Part shown: positions 34,559-46,261 of the stretch, piece by piece | Layout: every line of letters begins with the position of its first letter | How positions within the stretch are numbered: position 1 is the stretch's first letter | Assembly (NCBI RefSeq): GCF_004016515.1 | Contig: NZ_SACT01000002.1 | Span: 310,001 to 374,000, forward strand | Source of the DNA: Rubrivivax albus | Lineage (GTDB): Bacteria > Pseudomonadota > Gammaproteobacteria > Burkholderiales > Burkholderiaceae_C | DNA length: 64,000 bases | Direction: 5' to 3' | Notes under the pieces: model-generated | Database searches by the model: none | The model's input: only the letters and a program-made list of their open reading frames with translations | What the model was told of the DNA's origin: nothing | Position numbers and translations under genes: made by a program

Positions 34559-35167
34559 TCACCGGCCCGGCCCGGCGGCGTAGACCACCTCGACCGACCG
34601 CCCCTGCACGCTGAACCGTGCCTGGTGCAGCCCGATCCGTTCGAGCACCCAGCCCGGCACCGGCTCATCGCCTTCACGCCAGACCTGGCCGTTGATGATC
34701 AGCATGCGGGCGCGGGGGTCGGGTGAGTCGAAGGCGCCGCCGAAGCTCATCGCCGGCATGGCCGGCCTCGGCGGCGCCACCGCAGGCGTTGCGGTGGTGG
34801 ACCGCCGCACCGGGGCGGGTTCGGGCAGTGCCACCGGCGGCGGCACCGCCACCGCGGCACGCGCCGGGGGAGTGACGACCGACCGCGCGTTCGGGTCGGC
34901 CGCAGGCAGCGCCAGCGCATCGGGTGTCGCCGTTGCGGCAGCCGGAGGCGGTGACACAGGGCCGAACCACCACCAGGCGCCAGTGGCAACCGCCGCAAGC
35001 ACCAGTGCCAGCATGGTCCAGGCCGCAGCCCGCGCGCCGGGCCGAGAAGCGGCGCCCACCTCGGGCGGCGTGGCCATGTCGGCCCCGGCGGGCGCATGCA
35101 GGTGCGGCACCTGCCCACGCTGGCGTTCCGATTCGGCACGCCGCAAGGCGTCGAGCACATAGGACAT
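34559..35167 (-). CDS. gspB: GspB-like general secretion pathway protein
   Basis: A 202-residue protein starting MSYVLDALRRAESERQRG, the standard GspB opening. One membrane helix follows (about 49-70), then a long Pro/Ala-rich periplasmic linker and the C-terminal GspB domain (ARMLIINGQVWREGDEPVPGWVLERIG). In GspAB systems it pairs with the ATPase GspA to assemble the type II secretion secretin through peptidoglycan. It is downstream of gspA by 75 nt. No other gsp genes are in the window. Confidence 0.88.
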   Translation of the reverse strand: MSYVLDALRRAESERQRGQVPHLHAPAGADMATPPEVGAASRPGARAAAWTMLALVLAAVATGAWWWFGPVSPPPAAATATPDALALPAADPNARSVVTPPARAAVAVPPPVALPEPAPVRRSTTATPAVAPPRPAMPAMSFGGAFDSPDPRARMLIINGQVWREGDEPVPGWVLERIGLHQARFSVQGRSVEVVYAAGPGR

Positions 35168-35242
35168 GGCGCTAGGCCCCCGCCAATAAACAGGTCGGGC
35201 AGACCCGACGTGCACTGTGATCGACGGGCACCAGGGCTTCGG

Positions 35243-36934
35243 TCATCGCGTGTCCTCCTGCGGTCCACCCGGCATCGGCGGGTTGCTCAGCCGGGGCTCG
35301 TCGACCGCCGCCGCGCGGTTGAGTTGCATCAGCGTCAGCGGCCCCGCCAGCCCGTCCACCGCCAGCCCCTGCGAGCGCTGGAAGGCCTGGATGCGCAGGG
35401 TCGCCGACGCATCGGCCGGCAAGGCACCCTGCTGTTCGTCGCGCAACCGGTCCAGCACCCAAACGGCCGCCGCCGAGCCGTCGTCCAGGCGCGCCCCGGC
35501 GGCCAGGCCCGGCGGCAGCCGCCACAGGGTGCCGAAATCACCGGTCCAGCGCGCCGTCAGCGTGGCCAGGCTCACGCGCACGCGCCCGTCGGGCAGCAGC
35601 AGGTCGGCCTCGCGTTCGCCCAGCCCCGTCAACACCACGGGCGACGGTGCGGCCGCACCCAGTTGCAGTGCCAGCCACATGGGACGGTCGAGCTGGCGCA
35701 GCAGCGAGAGCGTGCCGCTGCCCTCATGGCACGCGATGCCCGCTGGCGCCAGGCGACCGCAGACGTCCGCGCCGGCGGGCAGTTCGGTCGGCCCCTCGGC
35801 ACCCGGGCGCCACAGGCCGGCCAGTGCCTGCCATGCGGCATTGCGATCCGCCCAGCCCGTGCGCGCCACCAGGGCCGCGGCGTCCAGCATCGGTGCCGGC
35901 GCGGTACCCGGCGTCATGGCGGGCACCGATGGCCCCGGCACCGACGCACCGGGGCCTGCCACGGCCGGGGCATCGGCAGCCGCCCAGGCTGCCGGCTCCC
36001 CGGCATCACCCGGCCGTTGGCCCAGCAGCCACCAGCCCCCCACGGCCGCCACCCCCAGCCCGACGGCCAGCCCGGCTGCGGCCAAGGGCCAGCGGCCAGC
36101 CGGCCGGTCGTGCCTCGTCGCGCCCGGATCGCCGAAGACTTCACGCGCCGCCTGCTCCACCATCGCCGCGCTGACCGTGTTGCGCTGCCTCGCATAGGCG
36201 CCCAGCAGGGCCCGGTCGCAGAGCAGGTTGATGCGCCGGGGCACGCCACGGGTGAGCCGGTGGATGCGCCGCAGCGCATCGTCGTCGAACGGCAGCGCGC
36301 CGTTGAGTCCGGCCACGGCCATGCGGTGGCGCACGTAGACCGGGGTCTCCGCCTCGGCCAGCGGTTCCAGGTGGTAGCGCGCGATCACACGCTGGGCCAC
36401 CTGCTCCATCGCCGGCTCGGCCAGGCGGTCGCGCAGCTCCGGCTGGCCGATGAGCACGATCTGCAGCAGCTTGCGGGTGTCGGTCTCGAGGTTGGTCAGC
36501 AGGCGCAGCTGCTCCAGCACCGCGGGCGCCAGGCTCTGCGCCTCGTCGATCACCAGCACGCAGCTGCGGCCCTGGGCGTGGCGCGTCAGCAGGAAGTCGT
36601 TGAGCGCATCGACGTGCGCCTTCACGGAAGCCTGCGCCGGCACCTGCAGCCCGAAGTCGTCGCTGATGGTGGCCAGCAGCTCCGGCACGCTGAGTGCCGG
36701 ATTGAACACGTAGGCCAGGTCCACCGACTTGGGCAGCTGCTCGACGAAGCAGCGGCAGACCGTGGTCTTGCCGGCGCCCACGGCGCCGGTCAGCAGCACC
36801 AGCCCGCCGCCGCCCTGGGCGCCGTAGAGCAGGTGGGCCAGCGCCTCCCGGTGGCGCTCGCTCATGTACAGGAAGCGCGGATCGGGCGCGATCGAGAACG
36901 GATCCTGCGTCAGCCCGAACAGCGCGTTGTACAT
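35243..36934 (-). CDS. gspA: GspA/ExeA-like AAA ATPase with peptidoglycan-binding domain
   Basis: Inner-membrane ATPase of the GspAB complex. N-terminal ATPase (1-270) has the start MYNALFGLTQDPFSIAPDP, Walker A GAVGAGKTT (near 45-55) and Walker B VLVIDEAQSL. One membrane helix (WPLAAAGLAVGLGVAAVGGWWLLG, about 285) leads into a periplasmic half that ends in a peptidoglycan_binding_1 motif (IQAFQRSQGLAVDGLAGPLTLMQLN). The 563-residue length matches ExeA. It is the first gene of the gspA-gspB pair. Confidence 0.9.
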   Translation of the reverse strand: MYNALFGLTQDPFSIAPDPRFLYMSERHREALAHLLYGAQGGGGLVLLTGAVGAGKTTVCRCFVEQLPKSVDLAYVFNPALSVPELLATISDDFGLQVPAQASVKAHVDALNDFLLTRHAQGRSCVLVIDEAQSLAPAVLEQLRLLTNLETDTRKLLQIVLIGQPELRDRLAEPAMEQVAQRVIARYHLEPLAEAETPVYVRHRMAVAGLNGALPFDDDALRRIHRLTRGVPRRINLLCDRALLGAYARQRNTVSAAMVEQAAREVFGDPGATRHDRPAGRWPLAAAGLAVGLGVAAVGGWWLLGQRPGDAGEPAAWAAADAPAVAGPGASVPGPSVPAMTPGTAPAPMLDAAALVARTGWADRNAAWQALAGLWRPGAEGPTELPAGADVCGRLAPAGIACHEGSGTLSLLRQLDRPMWLALQLGAAAPSPVVLTGLGEREADLLLPDGRVRVSLATLTARWTGDFGTLWRLPPGLAAGARLDDGSAAAVWVLDRLRDEQQGALPADASATLRIQAFQRSQGLAVDGLAGPLTLMQLNRAAAVDEPRLSNPPMPGGPQEDTR

Positions 36935-36976
36935 GGGCGGCGAGCATACCCGCGCACACGCCGAAGGCCGGCCCGG

Positions 36977-37909
36977 TCAGCCCGCTGCCGGCTCCCCGGG
37001 CACGGACCAGTGTTCCAGCATCAGCTCGCGCAGCAGGGCGGTGGACTGCGTGAGCAGCGCACCGCTGGGGCGCTGGGCCGAGGTGGCGATCCATTGCGTG
37101 GTGACCAGCCGCCCCCCGTGCTCCGGCGCCAGCGGCCGCACCTGGAAGGCCTCTTCCGGCCCATGGCTGCGCACGCCGTTGAGCGTGAGCACCCCGTGCA
37201 GGCCCTGGGTCTGCACCAGGTCGAGGATGGCGGCCACGCTCTCGATCTCGATGCCCACGCGCGGCTTGCGCCCTTCGGCCACCAGCGCGCCTTCGAGCAG
37301 CATGCGGATCGAATGCGGCCGGCTGGGCATCACCAGCTCCCGCCCGCCCAGTTCCGCCAGCGGCAGCGGCGGGCCGATCAGCGGCTGGCCCGGGGTGCGG
37401 GCCGACACCAGGTAGAGCACTTCGTCGAGCACCGGCAGCAGGTCGATGGCGGGGGACGGCGTGACGTTGTAGACCACCGCACAGTCGATGCGGCCGATCT
37501 GCAGCCATTCCAGCATGTAGGTGGACAGGCCCTCCACCACCGTCAGCGTCGCCTTCGGGAAGCGGGCGCGGAAGGCCGCCACCAGAGGCGCCGTGAGCGC
37601 CCGGCTCACGCTGGGCGGCATGCCCACGGCCAGGTGGCCGCTGATGGCGCCGCGCTCGTCCTCCATGTCCTGGCGCGCCCGCTCCACCTGCTGCAGGATG
37701 CCGCGGCCGTGCGCCAGCAGCCGTTTGCCGGGCTCGGTGAGCGTGACACCGCGGCCGTTGCGCTCGAACAGCGCCTGCCGCAGTTCCACCTCCAGCGCGC
37801 GGATCTGCCGGCTGAGCGCCGGCTGCGCCACGCGCAGGAAGGTGGACGCCCGCGTGAAGCTGCCCAGCTCCGCCACGTGCACGAAGTACTCCAGCTGCTT
37901 CAGGTCCAT
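36977..37909 (-). CDS. LysR-family regulator of the lig operon
   Basis: A 310-residue LysR protein: winged HTH at residues 1-62 (MDLKQLEYFVHVAELGSFTRASTFLRVAQPALSRQIRALE is the standard pattern, quoted here only by its ends, M-D-L-K ... A-L-E) and a substrate-binding co-inducer domain after it. The ATG at 37909 fixes the family start; 50 residues of open frame upstream are regulatory DNA. It is divergent from the protocatechuate operon (112 nt), the usual arrangement for LysR activators of aromatic pathways (LigR/PmdR-like role, inferred). A 20-bp palindrome lies in between. Confidence 0.9.
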   Translation of the reverse strand: MDLKQLEYFVHVAELGSFTRASTFLRVAQPALSRQIRALEVELRQALFERNGRGVTLTEPGKRLLAHGRGILQQVERARQDMEDERGAISGHLAVGMPPSVSRALTAPLVAAFRARFPKATLTVVEGLSTYMLEWLQIGRIDCAVVYNVTPSPAIDLLPVLDEVLYLVSARTPGQPLIGPPLPLAELGGRELVMPSRPHSIRMLLEGALVAEGRKPRVGIEIESVAAILDLVQTQGLHGVLTLNGVRSHGPEEAFQVRPLAPEHGGRLVTTQWIATSAQRPSGALLTQSTALLRELMLEHWSVPGEPAAG

Positions 37910-37932
37910 GACGCCATTGTCATGCCGAATCG

Positions 37933-37952
37933 TTCTGACAGCTAGATCAGAA
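37933..37952. promoter_or_regulatory. Palindromic LysR-type operator
   Basis: TTCTGA-N8-TCAGAA, with AGCT at the centre, lies 24 nt upstream of the LysR start and about 70 nt before the lig operon start. It contains the T-N11-A arrangement of LysR boxes. It is the only clear palindrome in this divergent region. Confidence 0.6.
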
Positions 37953-38021
37953 ATAGCGTTGATGCATGGCTCGTGGCGGCCAAGAATCCAGGCTCTCATC
38001 CCCACGCCAACGGAGACAAAC

Positions 38022-38717
38022 GTGGTCGGGACACTCACCGGCATCTCGTCGATGGCCACCCGCGCCGTGCTGGCGGAACTGGCCGAGGCCTACGCGGCGC
38101 GCGCCGGCGTGCGCATCGACATCACGTCTGTCGGCGGCGTGGATGCGGCCAGGCGCGTCGCCGCGGGGGAAGCGTTCGACACGGTGATCCTCGCCTCCGA
38201 TGCCCTGGACAAACTGATCGCCGCGGGCCATGTGCAGCCGGGCCGGGTGGATCTGGTGCGCTCGCCGGTGGCGCTGGCCGTGCGCAGCGGGTCCCCGCCC
38301 CCCGACGTGTCCACCGAAGCGGCGCTGAAGCAGGCCGTGCTGGCCGCACCCACCCTGGGCTACTCCACCGGCCCCAGCGGCAACCACCTGGCGGCGCTGT
38401 TTGCGCGCTGGGGCATCGCCGACCAGGTGCGCGAGCGCATCGTCGTGCCGCCGCCGGGCGTGCCGGTGGGCCAGCTGGTGGCCGATGGCCGCGTGGCGCT
38501 GGGCTTCCAGCAGCTCAGCGAGCTGATCAGCCTGCCCGGCATCGACGTGCTGGGCCTGCTGCCGCCGGGCGCCGAGTTCATCACCACCTTCTCGGCCGGC
38601 GTCGCGGCCGTGTCGCCCAACGGCGACGTGGTGCGCGCGATGCTGGCCTACATGGCCTCGCCAGAAGCCGACGACGCCAAGCAGCGCCACGGCATGGCGC
38701 CGGCGCGCGACGACTGA
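38022..38717 (+). CDS. ModA-like substrate-binding-fold protein without signal peptide
   Basis: A 231-residue protein of the bacterial extracellular solute-binding superfamily, closest in pattern to molybdate-binding ModA ([23 protein letters not shown] at the start; [53 protein letters not shown]-like end). It begins directly at the mature fold with no signal peptide, so it should stay in the cytoplasm. The GTG start at 38022 has a GGAGA site 8 nt before it. It is the first gene of the lig operon, 20 nt before ligJ. A transport role is unlikely; ligand sensing or a repurposed enzyme are possible. Confidence 0.8.
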   Translation: MVGTLTGISSMATRAVLAELAEAYAARAGVRIDITSVGGVDAARRVAAGEAFDTVILASDALDKLIAAGHVQPGRVDLVRSPVALAVRSGSPPPDVSTEAALKQAVLAAPTLGYSTGPSGNHLAALFARWGIADQVRERIVVPPPGVPVGQLVADGRVALGFQQLSELISLPGIDVLGLLPPGAEFITTFSAGVAAVSPNGDVVRAMLAYMASPEADDAKQRHGMAPARDD

Positions 38718-38737
38718 TTCATCCAGGAGACGACCCC

Positions 38738-39766
38738 GTGATCATCGACATCCACGGCCACTACACCACCGCGCCCAAGGCGTTGGAGACCTGGCGCAAC
38801 GCGCAGATCGCCGGCATCCAGGACCCGTCGGCCATGCCCAAGGCCTCGGACCTGAAGATCAGCGACGACGAGATCCGCGAGACCATCGAGACCAACCAGC
38901 TGGCCAAGATGCGCGAGCGCGGCAGCGACCTGACCATCTTCAGCCCGCGCGCCAGCTTCATGGCGCACCACATCGGCGACTTCCAGGTCTCCAGCACCTG
39001 GGCCGCCATCTGCAACGAGCTTTGCTACCGCGTCAGCCAGCTGTTCCCCGACCACTTCATCCCCGCCGCCATGCTGCCGCAGAGCCCGGGCGTGGACCCG
39101 GCCACCTGCATCCCCGAGCTGGTGAAGTGCGTGGAGCAGTACGGCAACGTGGCGCTGAACCTGAACCCGGACCCGTCCGGCGGCCACTGGACCAGCCCGC
39201 CGCTGACCGACCGCGCCTGGTACCCCATCTACGAGAAGATGGTGGAGTACGACATCCCGGCGATGGTGCACGTCAGCACCAGCTGCAATGCCTGCTTCCA
39301 CACCACCGGCGCGCACTACATCAACGCCGACACCACGGCCTTCATGCAGCTGCTGCAGGGCGACCTGTTCACCGATTTCCCGACGCTGAAGTTCATCGTG
39401 CCGCACGGCGGCGGCGCCGCGCCCTACCACTGGGGCCGCTACCGCGGGCTGGCGCAGGAGCTGAAGAAGCCGCTGCTCAAGGACCACCTGCTGAACAACG
39501 TGTTCTTCGACACCTGCGTCTACCACCAGCCGGGCATCGACCTGCTCACGAAGGTCATCCCGGTAGACAACATCCTGTTCGCCAGCGAGATGATCGGCGC
39601 CGTGCGCGGCATCGACCCCGAGACCGGGCACTACTACGACGACACCAAGCGCTACATCGAGGCCAGCACGCAGCTGACGGCGGCGCAGAAGCAGCAGATC
39701 TACGAAGGCAACGCACGGCGCGTCTATCCCCGCCTGGATGCGGCCCTGAAGCAGAAAGGCAAGTGA
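38738..39766 (+). CDS. ligJ: 4-Oxalomesaconate hydratase (amidohydrolase family)
   Basis: Adds water to 4-oxalomesaconate to give 4-carboxy-4-hydroxy-2-oxoadipate in protocatechuate 4,5-cleavage. The 342-residue amidohydrolase starts [20 protein letters not shown], near identical in form to LigJ, with metal ligands in HGHY. Later metal or substrate His occur in PAMVHVSTS and VPHGGG. Its length equals LigJ (341). A GTG start at 38738 is preceded by AGGAGA. It is followed after two bases by ligK. Confidence 0.9.
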   Translation: MIIDIHGHYTTAPKALETWRNAQIAGIQDPSAMPKASDLKISDDEIRETIETNQLAKMRERGSDLTIFSPRASFMAHHIGDFQVSSTWAAICNELCYRVSQLFPDHFIPAAMLPQSPGVDPATCIPELVKCVEQYGNVALNLNPDPSGGHWTSPPLTDRAWYPIYEKMVEYDIPAMVHVSTSCNACFHTTGAHYINADTTAFMQLLQGDLFTDFPTLKFIVPHGGGAAPYHWGRYRGLAQELKKPLLKDHLLNNVFFDTCVYHQPGIDLLTKVIPVDNILFASEMIGAVRGIDPETGHYYDDTKRYIEASTQLTAAQKQQIYEGNARRVYPRLDAALKQKGK

Positions 39767-39768
39767 CC

Positions 39769-40452
39769 ATGTACGAACTCGGCGTCGTCTACCGCAACAT
39801 CGAGCGCACCCCGGCCCACCTGGCCGACCAGCTGGCGCACTTCGGCAGCGCCACCGTGCACGAGGCCATGGGCCGCGTGGGCCTGATGAAGCCCTACATG
39901 CGCCCAATCTACCCCGGCGCGCAGGTGGCCGGCACCGCAGTCACAGTGCTGCTGCACCCGGGCGACAACTGGATGATGCACGTGGTGGCCGAGCAGATCC
40001 GCCCCGGTGACATCGTCGTGGCCGCCATCACCGCCGAGTGCACCGACGGCTACTTCGGCGACCTGCTGGCCACATCGTTCCAGGCCCGCGGCGCCCGCGC
40101 GCTGGTCATCGACGCCGGCGTGCGCGACGTGAAGACGCTGACCGAGATGGGCTTCCCGGTCTGGAGCAAGGCCATCAGCAGCAAGGGCACGATCAAGGCC
40201 ACGCTGGGCTCGGTGAACATCCCCGTGGTCTGCGCCGGCGCCTGGGTGACGCCGGGCGACGTGATCGTGGCCGACGACGACGGCGTTGTCTGCGTACCGC
40301 GCAAGATGGCCGAGGCCACGCTCGAGGCGGCCACGAAGCGCGAGGCCAACGAAGGCGAGAAGCGCGCCAAGCTGGCCGCGGGCACGCTGGGCCTGGACAT
40401 GTACAAGATGCGCGAGCCGCTGGCGGCTGCGGGTCTGAAGTACATCGACTGA
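39769..40452 (+). CDS. ligK: 4-Carboxy-4-hydroxy-2-oxoadipate aldolase (HMG/CHA aldolase)
   Basis: Class II, metal-dependent aldolase that splits 4-carboxy-4-hydroxy-2-oxoadipate into pyruvate and oxaloacetate, the last step of the pathway. The 227-residue RraA-fold protein has [35 protein letters not shown], the metal-site region [15 protein letters not shown], and [17 protein letters not shown] with the G-x-R-D substrate/metal signature (G-V-R-D). Start ATG 39769 lies two bases after the ligJ stop. Confidence 0.92.
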   Translation: MYELGVVYRNIERTPAHLADQLAHFGSATVHEAMGRVGLMKPYMRPIYPGAQVAGTAVTVLLHPGDNWMMHVVAEQIRPGDIVVAAITAECTDGYFGDLLATSFQARGARALVIDAGVRDVKTLTEMGFPVWSKAISSKGTIKATLGSVNIPVVCAGAWVTPGDVIVADDDGVVCVPRKMAEATLEAATKREANEGEKRAKLAAGTLGLDMYKMREPLAAAGLKYID

Positions 40453-40457
40453 GCGGC

Positions 40458-41356
40458 ATGCGGCGCATCGCGCTCATCGGCTACGGCGAGGTTGGCCGGA
40501 TCCTCGCGGAGGACCTGCGTGCTCAGGACGTCGCCGTCGTGGCCTACGACCTGAAGCTGCGCGGCGAACTCGGCGAAGCACTGCGTGAACACGCGCTGCA
40601 GTTCGGCGTCGCGCTCGCGGCATCGCACACCGAGGCCGCAGAGGGCGCGGATCTGGTGATCTCCGCCGTCACCGCCAGCCAGGCCGTGGCCGTGGCCGAG
40701 GCCTGCGCGCCGGGCATGACCGACGGCGCCTTCTTCCTCGACTTCAACAGCGCCTCGCCCGGCGCCAAGATCCGCGCCGCGGGCGTGGTCAACGCCGCCG
40801 GCGGGCGCTATGTCGAAGGCGCGGTGATGACCTCGGTGCCGCCCTACCGAATCAAGGTGCCGCTGCTGCTGGGTGGCCCGGATGCCGAAGTGCTGGCGCC
40901 GCGGTTGCAGGCCCTGGGTTTCGCCCCCAAGGTGCACGACGCGCGCCTGGGCGTGGCCAGCGCCACCAAGATGTGCCGCAGCGTGATGATCAAGGGCCTG
41001 GAGGCCATGGTCATCGAGAGCTTCACCGCCGCACGCCACTACGGCGTGGAAGACGCCGTGGTCGCCAGCCTGCAGGAGACCTTCCCCGGCATCGACTGGG
41101 AAAAGCAGGCGAGCTACTTCTTTCAGCGCGTCATCGAGCACGGCCGCCGCCGCAGTGAAGAGGTGCGCGAGGTCGCCGTCACCGTGCGCGAGGCCGGCTT
41201 GGAGCCCTGGAGCGCCAGCGGCACCGCCGAGCGCCAGGCCTGGGTGGCCGACCTGGCCGACGCCGGCCTGTTCGGCACCCGCGGCACACCGGGCTTCGCG
41301 CGCAGTGCGGATTGGCGCCTGGAAGCCGACCGCATCCTGAACCGAGACGACAAGAC

Positions 41357-41360
<4 letters not shown>
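40458..41360 (+). CDS. NAD(P)-binding beta-hydroxyacid-dehydrogenase-like protein (DUF1932)
   Basis: A 300-residue protein with a Rossmann start (IALIGYGEVGRILAEDL, G-x-G-x-x-G) and a 6-phosphogluconate-dehydrogenase-like C-terminal helical domain of the DUF1932 type. A Lys in ATKMCRSVMIKGLEAM occupies the usual catalytic position. Such genes recur in betaproteobacterial lig/pmd operons but have no assigned step. A role in handling a 2-hydroxy/keto acid side product or in isomerisation is conceivable. Its stop overlaps the ligI start (ATGA). Confidence 0.85.
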
Positions 41361-44563
<3,203 letters not shown>

Positions 44564-44601
44564 TTTCCCACCCCCTCCACCACCCTGACCGGAGACAAAC
44601 G

Positions 44602-45636
44602 ATGACGATCACCCGCAAGAGCTTCCTGGGCGCCGTTGCCGGCGCCGCCATGCTGACCCTGGCGCCGGCCGCGTTTGCGCAGAACGTGACGCTGCGCTTC
44701 CACCAGATGCTGCCGCCGCAGGCCACCATCCCGTCCAAGGCCATCAAGCCCTGGGCCGAGAAGGTGGAAAAGGAAAGCGGCGGCCGCATCAAGGTGCAGC
44801 AGTTCAACGCCATGGCCCTGGGCGGCAAGCCGCCGGAGCTTTTCGACCAGGCCAAGGACGGTGTGGTCGACATCATCTGGACGGTACTAGGCTACACGCC
44901 CGGCCGCTTCCCGAAGGCCGAGGTCTTCGAGCTGCCGTTCCTCGTCGGCGACCCGGTGGCCGGCTCCAAGGCCTTCCAGGAGTACGTCGAGAAGAACGCG
45001 ATGGACGAGTTCAAGGACGTCAAGCTGATCGCGGTGCACGTGCACGGCCCGGGCCTGATCCACAGCAAGGACCCGGTCACCAAGCTGGAAGACCTGAAGG
45101 GCATGAAGGTGCGCGGCGGCTCGCGCGTCATCAACATCATGCTCGAGCAGCTGGGTGCCACGCCGATCGGCATGCCGGTGCCGGCGGTGGGCGAGGCCCT
45201 GTCCAAGGGCGTGATCAGCGCCACCACCATCCCCTGGGAAGTGGTGCCGGCCGTCAAGGTGCAGCAGATCGTCAAGAACCACACCGGCTTCACCGGCAGC
45301 AAGGGTCTGTACACGCAGACCTTCGCGGTGGCGATGAACAAGGCCAGCTACGACAAGCTGCCCGCCGACCTGAAGAAGGTCATCGACGCCAACAGCGGCC
45401 AGATCGCGGCGGCCATGTTCGGCCAGGCGATGGCCGACGGCGACAAGGCCGGCCTGGGCCTGGCGCAGAAGGGTGGCAACAACGTCATCACCCTGGACGC
45501 GGCCGAGACCCAGCGCTGGCAGCGCACCGCCGCCGGCGTGCGCGCCGTCTGGTACAAGGAAGTTGGCGACAAGGGCATCGACGGCCCGAAGCTGGCGGCC
45601 GAAGCCGAGGCGTTGATCGCGAAGTACAGCAAGTGA
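44602..45636 (+). CDS. dctP: TRAP transporter periplasmic binding protein (DctP)
   Basis: Captures the substrate for the TRAP transporter in the periplasm. The 344-residue protein has an N-terminal signal peptide (KSFLGAVAGAAMLTLAPAAFA) and the DctP fold with FHQMLPPQATIP, GYTPGRFPKAEVFELPF, LEDLKGMKVRGGSRVIN and the conserved Arg that binds the ligand's carboxylate. The lig genes directly upstream suggest protocatechuate or a related aromatic acid. A strong double hairpin follows the stop. Confidence 0.9.
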   Translation: MTITRKSFLGAVAGAAMLTLAPAAFAQNVTLRFHQMLPPQATIPSKAIKPWAEKVEKESGGRIKVQQFNAMALGGKPPELFDQAKDGVVDIIWTVLGYTPGRFPKAEVFELPFLVGDPVAGSKAFQEYVEKNAMDEFKDVKLIAVHVHGPGLIHSKDPVTKLEDLKGMKVRGGSRVINIMLEQLGATPIGMPVPAVGEALSKGVISATTIPWEVVPAVKVQQIVKNHTGFTGSKGLYTQTFAVAMNKASYDKLPADLKKVIDANSGQIAAAMFGQAMADGDKAGLGLAQKGGNNVITLDAAETQRWQRTAAGVRAVWYKEVGDKGIDGPKLAAEAEALIAKYSK

Positions 45637-45642
45637 ACCCAG

Positions 45643-45725
45643 GGGCCGGCGCCTGCCGGCCCTCGGTTCGTGCCTGCGCCGGCCTGCACCGGCTTGCGCG
45701 GCGGGGCGGTCTGGAACCGCCCCGC
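45643..45725 (+). other. Paired GC-rich hairpins between dctP and dctQ
   Basis: Two perfect stems lie in the 106-nt gap: GGGCCGGC/GCCGGCCC (45643-45650 with 45655-45662, 4-nt loop) and GCGGGGCGGT/ACCGCCCCGC (45701-45710 with 45716-45725, 5-nt loop). No T-run follows, so they probably stabilise the upstream message rather than end it, giving more binding protein than permease. Confidence 0.65.
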
Positions 45726-45742
45726 GCTGCAGTGAGACCCCG

Positions 45743-46261
45743 ATGACCCACCCCGTCTACGCCATCAGCCGCGCCATGGCCTGGTTCGGCGCCTTCGTGC
45801 TGGTGCTGCTGGCCGCGATGAGCGTGATCAGCATCGCCGGCCGTGCCCTCAGCGGGCTCGGCCTGGGGCCTGTGCCCGGTGACTTCGAGCTCGTCGAGGC
45901 CGGCACCGCACTGGCCGTGTTCAGCTTCCTGCCCTGGGCCCATCTCAAGCGCGGGCATGCGGTGGTGGACCTGATGTGGCGCGTCTACCCGGCGCCGATG
46001 CGACGCATGCTCGACATCCTGGCCGACGCGCTCATGTTCGCGCTGTGGGTGCTGCTGGTCTGGCGCATGGGCGTGGCCATGCTGGACTACCGCGACAACG
46101 GCGAGGTCACCTTCATCCTGCAGTTCCCGGTCTGGTGGGGCTACGCCGCGTCGATGGTGCCCGCCACCCTGGGCTGTGTGGTCTATGGCTGGAGGCTGCT
46201 GGAAACGCTGGGGCTGATCACGCCCCCGTCTGGTTTCGAATCCGCGGAAGTGGTGCACTGA
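45743..46261 (+). CDS. dctQ: TRAP transporter small membrane subunit (DctQ)
   Basis: A 172-residue inner-membrane protein with four helices typical of DctQ (AMAWFGAFVLVLLAAMSVISIAGR at the first, then DFELVEAGTALAVFSFLPWAHLKRGHAVVDL with the conserved acidic site). It pairs with DctM to form the sodium-coupled carrier. Its stop overlaps the dctM start by one base (TGATG). Confidence 0.9.
   Translation: MTHPVYAISRAMAWFGAFVLVLLAAMSVISIAGRALSGLGLGPVPGDFELVEAGTALAVFSFLPWAHLKRGHAVVDLMWRVYPAPMRRMLDILADALMFALWVLLVWRMGVAMLDYRDNGEVTFILQFPVWWGYAASMVPATLGCVVYGWRLLETLGLITPPSGFESAEVVH

Noticed and set aside
35096..37945. 949-codon plus-strand frame over gspB, gspA and lysR
   Set aside because: Three well-supported genes lie on the other strand; the frame has His/Arg/Gln-rich composition typical of shadows.
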